From: Acidobacteriota bacterium
GTDB taxonomy: Bacteria > Acidobacteriota > Terriglobia > Acidiferrales > UBA7541
NCBI GenBank assembly: GCA_003131705.1
Contig: PKUY01000013.1
Coordinates: 30,140 to 40,250, forward strand
Direction: 5' to 3'
DNA: 10,111 nucleotides
The notes beneath the pieces were generated by a model. It did no database searches. It was not told the DNA's origin and was given only the letters and a program-made list of their open reading frames with translations. The translations under genes and the position numbers were made by a program. This document shows positions 5,683 through 10,111 of this stretch, one piece after another; the stretch's first letter is position 1; each line of letters starts with the position of its first letter.

Positions 5683-5695
5683 CCGCGCTGCGGTC
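5681..5695 (+). terminator. Weak hairpin at the murB stop codon
   Basis: GACCGC (5681-5686), loop GCT, GCGGTC (5690-5695): a perfect 6-bp stem that overlaps the TGA at 5680-5682. It is followed by ATCGATTTAATG rather than a T-run, so termination is uncertain. The position between convergent genes fits a transcript end. Confidence 0.3.
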
Positions 5696-5698
5696 ATC

Positions 5699-5738
5699 GA
5701 TTTAATGCTTCAATGCCTCAATGTCTAAATGATTCAAT
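5699..5738 (+). repeat. Octamer array C, one orientation (GATTCAAT-like)
   Basis: Five consecutive 8-bp units are present: GATTTAAT, GCTTCAAT, GCCTCAAT, GTCTAAAT, GATTCAAT. They match the right-arm unit of array B, which lies on the other side of murB, and have the same orientation as that arm. No inverted partner arm is seen; a GC-rich stretch follows (5747-5796). This array is more degenerate than B and may be a decayed or half copy. Between it and the stop of the uracil-DNA glycosylase gene I see nothing else. Confidence 0.7.
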
Positions 5739-5796
5739 AAAAAAGGGCGGCGCATCCCGGAGCGACGAAACCCCCATGCCGGCCCAGAGGTGTCCG

Positions 5797-6510
5797 TTAC
5801 CGCGGGATCCGCCCCGTTGATTCCTCGGCCAGTTCGCGTGCTCGCTTGAAAATCTTTCGGAACATCTCTTTGGTTAGCTTGCCCGTCTGCGTGTTTTGGT
5901 TGGAGGGATGGTAGGAAGCTAAGAGCACGCGTCCATCGGGCAGGACGTATTCGGCGCCGTGGCGGAATTCATACTCGCGCTTGCCGGCGATCAGCTTTCT
6001 GCGCTTCAGGTAATTGAGATAGGCTTCGAATCCGATTCTTCCCAAAGCAACGATGACGCGCAGATCTTTCAGTCCTTCGAGTTCGCGCTCCAGAAACGGA
6101 GCGCAGTTGGCCAGTTCCTCGGGTAGAGGCTTGTTGTCGGGCGGCGCGCAGCGGGCGGCGGCGGTTATGTAGAGACCGGTTAAGACCTGGCCATCGTTGC
6201 GGGCGGTCGCGGTGGGCAGCAGGGCGAATCCAGTTTCGTGCAACACCGGGTACATAAAGTTGCCGGAAGAGTCTCCGGTAAACATGCGGCCGGTGCGATT
6301 GGAGCCGTGGGCGCCGGGAGCGAGTCCGAGAACGAGGACGCGGGCATGGGGATCGCCGAAGCCGGGAACGGGCTTGCCCCAGTACTCGCAGTCGCGGTAA
6401 GCGCGGCGCTTCTCGCGGGCGATCTGCTCGCGATACACGACCAGACGCGGACAGCGCGTGCAGGCAATGACTTCGGCGTTCAAAACCTTGAGCCAGTTGG
6501 GGATAGGCAT
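5797..6510 (-). CDS. Uracil-DNA glycosylase, family 5 (UdgB-type)
   Basis: The enzyme removes uracil and other deaminated bases from DNA as the first step of base excision repair. With ATG at 6510 it has 237 residues. Motif 1, GLAPGAHGSNRTGRMFTGD (62-80), is typical of family 5, with no Asp or Asn in the usual activating position. Motif 2 is SYHPSNQNTQTGK (199-211), with His201. Cys17, Cys20, Cys121 and Cys136 have the spacing of the 4Fe-4S ligands shared by families 4 and 5 (C-x2-C, then C-x14-C). The frame stays open to a TTG at 6552, but the added residues (MVSNYKITRLQNYK) are encoded by octamer array D and are not expected in the family; MPIPNWLKVLNAEVIACTRC is a normal N-terminus. No Shine-Dalgarno sequence precedes the ATG because the array begins at that codon. 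The gene converges with murB. Confidence 0.92.
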   Translation of the reverse strand: MPIPNWLKVLNAEVIACTRCPRLVVYREQIAREKRRAYRDCEYWGKPVPGFGDPHARVLVLGLAPGAHGSNRTGRMFTGDSSGNFMYPVLHETGFALLPTATARNDGQVLTGLYITAAARCAPPDNKPLPEELANCAPFLERELEGLKDLRVIVALGRIGFEAYLNYLKRRKLIAGKREYEFRHGAEYVLPDGRVLLASYHPSNQNTQTGKLTKEMFRKIFKRARELAEESTGRIPR

Positions 6511-6595
6511 TTTGTAATTTTGTAATCGAGTAATTTTGTAATTTGAAACCAATTGGGGTTGAGATTACAAATTACAAATTACCAAATTACAAATT
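6510..6595. repeat. Inverted octamer array D (unit TTTTGTAA)
   Basis: Left arm: TTTTGTAA, TTTTGTAA, TCGAGTAA, TTTTGTAA (6510-6541). Right arm, opposite orientation and with units of 7-8 bp: TTACAAA, TTACAAA, TTACCAAA, TTACAAA (6565-6593). The centre can extend the stem through AACC (6547-6550) and GGTT (6557-6560) around AATTGG. The first base of the array is also the A of the uracil-DNA glycosylase ATG on the minus strand, so the array replaces the whole 5' region of that gene. The centre also holds TTGAAACC (6543-6550), the exact unit of array A. Confidence 0.85.
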
Positions 6596-6619
6596 CTCTT
6601 GCGCCACGGACACAGGAAC

Positions 6620-6648
6620 TTGACTAGTTTTGTGACTATGGTTAATAT
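6620..6648 (+). promoter_or_regulatory. Promoter of the toxin-antitoxin operon
   Basis: TTGACT (6620-6625) and TAATAT (6643-6648) are separated by 17 nt, close to the sigma-70 consensus (5/6 and 4/6). Transcription would start near 6655, about 40 nt before the antitoxin ATG. Confidence 0.7.
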
Positions 6649-6657
6649 TATGGTCAC
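6632..6657 (+). promoter_or_regulatory. Candidate autoregulatory operator over the -10
   Basis: GTGAC (6632-6636) and GTCAC (6653-6657) form an inverted repeat around the -10 hexamer. Within it TATGGT occurs twice, 12 bp apart (6637-6642 and 6649-6654), and TAATATTA (6643-6650) is itself a palindrome. Phd-type antitoxins usually repress their own operon by binding short palindromes at the promoter, so this is the natural place for such a site. Which of the overlapping symmetries is used cannot be decided from sequence. Confidence 0.45.
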
Positions 6658-6694
6658 GTAAGGACGCCGTCGGCGGACTTGCCAGGTGACGGTT

Positions 6695-6934
6695 ATGAAC
6701 GAAATTTCCATTTCAGAATTTAAGGCCAAGTGCCTTGGCTTGATTGAAGAGATCCACAAGACGCGGCAGCCCTTACGCATCACGCGTCACGGAAAACCGG
6801 TGGCCGAAGTGATTGCGGCCGGCCCGGATCGCACCCGCAAATTTGTTGGCGATTTGGTGGGAACGGGAAAGATTGTCGGAGACATCGTATCGCCCGCCAT
6901 CGATCTTGAGGAGATGGAGGTCTACCGGAAGTGA
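6695..6934 (+). CDS. Phd/YefM-type antitoxin
   Basis: This small protein (79 residues from ATG 6695) is the antitoxin of a type II toxin-antitoxin pair. MNEISISEFKAKCLGLIEEI is the Phd/YefM DNA-binding N-terminus, and QPLRITRHGKPVAEVIA is the conserved strand-turn-strand that completes the fold. The C-terminal half (GDIVSPAIDLEEMEVYRK, about 62-79) is the acidic tail that normally wraps around and blocks the toxin. Start: ATG at 6695 has AGGTGA (6684-6689) 5 nt upstream; a GTG at 6686 inside that site would add three residues and is less likely. The stop TGA overlaps the toxin start as GTGA, so the two are translationally coupled. The operon has its own promoter and probable operator. The role could be plasmid-like addiction, stress response or a relic; nothing here decides this. 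Confidence 0.88.
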   Translation: MNEISISEFKAKCLGLIEEIHKTRQPLRITRHGKPVAEVIAAGPDRTRKFVGDLVGTGKIVGDIVSPAIDLEEMEVYRK

Positions 6935-7317
6935 ACCTGCTTCTCGATACTCATATTTGGCTGTGGAGCAAATTGGAGCCGAAACGCCTGGGGCGGCGGG
7001 TGAACACCGAACTCTCCAACGTCGACAATGAACTCTGGCTGTCGTCGGTAAGCGTTTGGGAAGCGCTTGTGCTGATGCAGAAAGGCCGGGTTCGTGTCGA
7101 GAATCCGTTCGCATGGGTAAAGCGGGCCACGGAGCAATTGCGGGAGGCCCCATTGACGCACGAGATTGTGACCAGCGGCTTGGCGCTTGGCCTTCCCCAT
7201 GCCGATCCGGCTGACCGCTTTTTGGCGGCAACTGCCAAGGTGCTGGGTCTAACGTTAGTCACGGCCGATCGCAATCTGCTGGATTTGAGCGAGATCGCTA
7301 CTCTTCCCAACCGTTAG
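6931..7317 (+). CDS. PIN-domain toxin, VapC-like ribonuclease
   Basis: This 128-residue PIN-domain protein is the toxin partner of the antitoxin directly before it. MNLLLDTHIWLW (Asp6) is the N-terminal PIN signature. Glu44 in SVWEAL, Asp92/Asp95 in HADPADRFLAATA and Asp113 in LVTADRNLL supply the acidic cluster that binds Mg2+ or Mn2+ in VapC RNases, so the active site appears intact. The DTHIWLW and ADRFLAATA form is that of the group often paired with Phd/YefM antitoxins. It starts with GTG at 6931, overlapping the antitoxin stop by 4 nt; GGAGG lies about 10 nt upstream inside the antitoxin gene. Known VapC proteins cut tRNA or rRNA, but the RNA target here is unknown. Full-length, with no sign of decay. 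Confidence 0.9.
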   Translation: MNLLLDTHIWLWSKLEPKRLGRRVNTELSNVDNELWLSSVSVWEALVLMQKGRVRVENPFAWVKRATEQLREAPLTHEIVTSGLALGLPHADPADRFLAATAKVLGLTLVTADRNLLDLSEIATLPNR

Positions 7318-7379
7318 GGGCAGCCACTTCACCAGAAAGAATGGGAGAGGGGCTTCCTCAGGACATCCCCTTCCGCCGT

Positions 7380-7409
7380 TTGACGTTGCTCTTCGGGAGT
7401 CTTTACACT
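7380..7409 (+). promoter_or_regulatory. Candidate promoter for tig
   Basis: TTGACG (7380-7385) and TACACT (7404-7409) lie 18 nt apart, matching sigma-70 at 5/6 and 4/6 positions. The start of transcription would be near 7416, giving a leader of about 70 nt before the GTG of tig. The region between the toxin stop (7317) and tig (7486) holds no gene. Confidence 0.45.
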
Positions 7410-7485
7410 CAAGGTTGCGGCACATGCGTCGCAGCCGAGCAATTCCCTGCGACTCTGCTGCCGCTGCCGCTTTGGAAAGGTAACT

Positions 7486-8784
7486 GTGAGCCCCACTGAA
7501 ACCAAAGAAAGCACCACCAAACGCGAGATTCAGGTTGAGATTCCGGTCGAGGATGTCAACCGGCAGACCGATTCGCTGATCCAGAAATATCAGAAGGTGG
7601 CGCGCATTCCCGGCTTCCGGCGCGGCCATGTTCCGGCGTCGATTATTCGCCAGCGTTTTTCGGAAGAGATCAAGACCGACATGGTCGAAGCGCTGATCCC
7701 CCGCTTTTTCAAGCAAGAAGCTGAGCGGTTGAGCCTGCATCCGGTATCGCAGCCGCGGGTCACCGACCTGCACCTGCACGATGGCGAGCCGCTGCGGTTC
7801 AAAGCCGCCTTTGAGGTGCTGCCGGAAATCAAGCTGGAAGGCTACAAAGAGCTGCGCGCCGATAAACCGGAGATCGCGGTTTCCGAGGCGGATGTGGAGC
7901 AGGCGCTCGCCGATCTGCGCGAGCGTCATGCCAGTTTCAATCCGGTGGAGGGCCGCGCCCTCGCCGATGGCGATTTCGCTCAGGTCTCGCTCGATGGCAA
8001 TCCCAAGGCCGAACAAAAGTCCGACCAAGGAAAGATCGGCGAGGGCCAGCCCGTGCACATGGATGAAGTGCTGGTCGAAATCGCGGGCAAGGACACGATG
8101 CCGGAATTCACCGAACACCTGCGCGGGACCAGCCCCGGAGACGATCGGACCTTCGACGTGAACTATCCGGAAGACACGCAGGACAAGCGCCTGGCGGGGA
8201 AAACGTTCAGTTATGCGGTGAAGGTGCAGTCGATCAAACAGAAGAGCCTGCCGGAACTGAACGACGAGTTCGCCAAGCAACTCGGAGAATTCCAGACGGT
8301 GGACGATCTACGGAAGGCGATTCGCGAGCAGATCGAATCCGAACGCAAGCACCAGGCGGAACGCGATGCCAAGGAAAAGCTGGTGGTAGAACTGATTCAG
8401 CGGAACGATTTTGAAGTTCCCGATTCGTTGATCGAACAACAGATCGACATCCGGCTGGAGCGGGGACTGCGCGCGCTGGCGGCGCAGGGCCTGACCGCCG
8501 AGCAGATGAAGAAAATGGATTTGTCGCGTCTGCGCGTGGGACAGCGCGAGCAGGCGATTCACGATGTAAGAGCTGCGCTGCTGCTCGAAAGGGTGGCGGA
8601 GGAAGAGAATGTGCAGGTCAGCGATGAAGAACTGGATCGGGAACTGGAATCGCTGGCAAGACAATCAAAGCAAACATCCGAAGCAGTACGCGCTCGTTTG
8701 ACACGGGATGGGGGCCTCGATAGAATCCGGACAAGAATTCGCAACGAGAAGACCCTCGATTTTCTGTATCGCCAGTCCGCGTAA
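7486..8784 (+). CDS. tig: Trigger factor, ribosome-associated chaperone
   Basis: Trigger factor binds ribosomal protein L23 at the exit tunnel and shields nascent chains; it also has peptidyl-prolyl isomerase activity. The 432-residue protein has the family length and all three parts: an N-terminal ribosome-binding domain (1-about 120) with the signature PGFRRGHVP (42-50; GFRxGKxP is usual, here His replaces Lys), an FKBP-type isomerase domain (about 155-250, from GDFAQVSLDG to FSYAVKVQSIK), and a helical C-terminal chaperone domain (about 255-432). The isomerase segment is divergent from the classical FKBP core, so catalytic strength is uncertain. GTG at 7486 is preceded by GGAAAGG (7474-7480) with 5 nt spacing. 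tig is followed after 78 bp by clpP and then clpX, an order common in bacteria, so the three probably work as a quality-control unit, perhaps on one transcript. Confidence 0.96.
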   Translation: MSPTETKESTTKREIQVEIPVEDVNRQTDSLIQKYQKVARIPGFRRGHVPASIIRQRFSEEIKTDMVEALIPRFFKQEAERLSLHPVSQPRVTDLHLHDGEPLRFKAAFEVLPEIKLEGYKELRADKPEIAVSEADVEQALADLRERHASFNPVEGRALADGDFAQVSLDGNPKAEQKSDQGKIGEGQPVHMDEVLVEIAGKDTMPEFTEHLRGTSPGDDRTFDVNYPEDTQDKRLAGKTFSYAVKVQSIKQKSLPELNDEFAKQLGEFQTVDDLRKAIREQIESERKHQAERDAKEKLVVELIQRNDFEVPDSLIEQQIDIRLERGLRALAAQGLTAEQMKKMDLSRLRVGQREQAIHDVRAALLLERVAEEENVQVSDEELDRELESLARQSKQTSEAVRARLTRDGGLDRIRTRIRNEKTLDFLYRQSA

Positions 8785-8862
8785 TGACGATGCGGACCAT
8801 TTCGATCCTCCCCTGAGCCGACGAGACCGCCTTCAGGGCAGGAGTGTGGAAAGGGTGAACTG

Positions 8863-9447
8863 ATGCTGGTACCGATGGTAATCGAGTCGACGGGACGGGG
8901 CGAACGCGCCTATGACATTTACTCCCGTCTGCTCCGCGACAACATCATCTTTATTGGCACGCCGATCGATGACAATATCGCCAACCTGGTAATCGCCCAG
9001 ATGCTGTTCCTGGCGCAGGAAGACCCGGAGAAAGACATCCAGCTCTACATCAACTCGCCGGGCGGGTCGATCACGGCGGGCATGGCGATCTACGACACGA
9101 TGCAGTACGTGAAGAACGACGTGACCACGATCTGCATCGGTCAGGCGGCGTCGATGGCGGCGCTGCTGCTTTCGGCGGGCGAAGCCAAAAAGCGGCTGGC
9201 GCTGCCCAATTCGCGCATCCTGATCCACCAGCCCTCGATGGGCGGGCTGTCCGGACAGGCGACCGACATTGACATTCATGCCCGCGAGATTCTGCGGATG
9301 CGGGAGATTACTAATCAGTTACTGGCCAAGCACACCGGCCAGAAGCTGGATAAAGTGGAGAAGGACGTGGAGCGCGACTTCATCATGAACTCGCAGCAGG
9401 CCAAGGAATACGGAATCATCGACGATATCATCTATAAGACGAGATAG
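8863..9447 (+). CDS. clpP: ATP-dependent Clp protease proteolytic subunit
   Basis: ClpP is the serine peptidase that forms two stacked heptameric rings; ClpX or ClpA/ClpC feeds it unfolded substrates. The 194-residue protein shows the full catalytic triad: Ser97 in [11 protein letters not shown], His122 in ILIHQPS and Asp172 in [24 protein letters not shown] (63-78) forms the oxyanion-hole strand. It starts directly with [24 protein letters not shown], near the mature N-terminus, so little propeptide is present. After the active His the loop reads [13 protein letters not shown], one residue longer than HQPLGGxQGQAT in E. coli and Bacillus subtilis. This fits the Ser-His and His-Asp spacings of 25 and 50 instead of 25 and 49. 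The ribosome site GGGTGA (8853-8858 region) lies a few nt before ATG. It lies between tig and clpX. Confidence 0.98.
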   Translation: MLVPMVIESTGRGERAYDIYSRLLRDNIIFIGTPIDDNIANLVIAQMLFLAQEDPEKDIQLYINSPGGSITAGMAIYDTMQYVKNDVTTICIGQAASMAALLLSAGEAKKRLALPNSRILIHQPSMGGLSGQATDIDIHAREILRMREITNQLLAKHTGQKLDKVEKDVERDFIMNSQQAKEYGIIDDIIYKTR

Positions 9448-9615
9448 AGGGTATGATCGGCAGTTCGTGACGCTCAGTGCCAGCAGACGACCAGTACGAG
9501 CGGACGATCGGTGCCAGCAGGTCTCGGCGTTAGCGGAGCCGGCCGTGGGTTGAGAAGCAAAGCCTGGAGAAGGAATCGAGCAGCGGCCAGGCCACCAGAA
9601 AAGGAGTTAGGCCGA
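9448..9615 (+). other. clpP-clpX intergenic region with a direct repeat
   Basis: This 168-bp gap is unusually long for a clpP-clpX pair. It contains GTGCCAGCAG twice (9477-9486 and 9511-9520), 34 bp apart. No promoter with good -35/-10 spacing and no terminator hairpin stood out. AAGGAG (9601-9606) at the end is the clpX ribosome site. It is otherwise empty. Confidence 0.5.

Positions 9616-10111
<496 letters not shown>

Noticed and set aside
1871..6595. Octamer arrays as CRISPR
   Set aside because: The units are only 8 bp, have no spacers of regular length, and flip orientation in the centre; no cas gene is present.
7255..8280. Minus-strand frame of 341 residues
   Set aside because: Antisense of tig, with no ribosome site or recognisable domain.

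Overview
The window is a GC-rich bacterial chromosome segment that most resembles Acidobacteriota (Terriglobia/Koribacter-like). This placement is inferred from gene content and repeats seen here, not from a database search. The clues are a tig-clpP-clpX cluster, a secreted protein with the GFGQGWDAYAKRFGSS signature that I associate with acidobacterial genomes, a family-5 uracil-DNA glycosylase, a bacilliredoxin, and intergenic spaces packed with hairpin repeats. It looks like ordinary chromosome decorated with many small non-coding repeats. No prophage, transposase or CRISPR array is visible.

Layout. Positions 1-221 hold the end of an intergenic repeat element. From 222 to 4467 every gene is on the minus strand: a small outer-membrane beta-barrel protein (222-878), a secreted protein of unknown function (990-1814), a 73-residue helical protein (1961-2182), a repeat-filled gap (2183-2591), an exported M20D metallo-amidohydrolase (2592-3902), and a BrxA/BrxB-type bacilliredoxin (4036-4467). 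murB (4600-5682, +) diverges from the bacilliredoxin and converges with the UdgB-type uracil-DNA glycosylase (5797-6510, -). A Phd/VapC-type toxin-antitoxin pair (6695-7317, +) follows, with a near-consensus promoter. The right end is the protein quality-control cluster tig (7486-8784), clpP (8863-9447) and clpX (from 9616, cut by the window end), all on the plus strand.

How the genes work together. Trigger factor handles nascent chains at the ribosome, while ClpP and ClpX form the ATP-dependent protease that removes failed or tagged proteins. MurB makes the peptidoglycan precursor UDP-MurNAc. The bacilliredoxin points to bacillithiol-based thiol redox control. The other genes look like independent units.

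The most unusual material is non-coding. Three intergenic regions carry arrays of a degenerate 8-bp unit that reverse orientation in the middle and so can fold into long hairpins (1871-1950, 4489-4574, 6510-6595). A fourth array, in one orientation only, lies at 5699-5738. The unit sequence differs between arrays (TTGAAACC, GATTCAAT, TTTTGTAA) but the 8-bp period and the flip are shared. There is also a roughly 137-bp element with 18-bp terminal inverted repeats (2456-2592), a related end at 1-89, and three compact perfect hairpins, one of which has a 19-bp stem that overlaps the bacilliredoxin stop codon.
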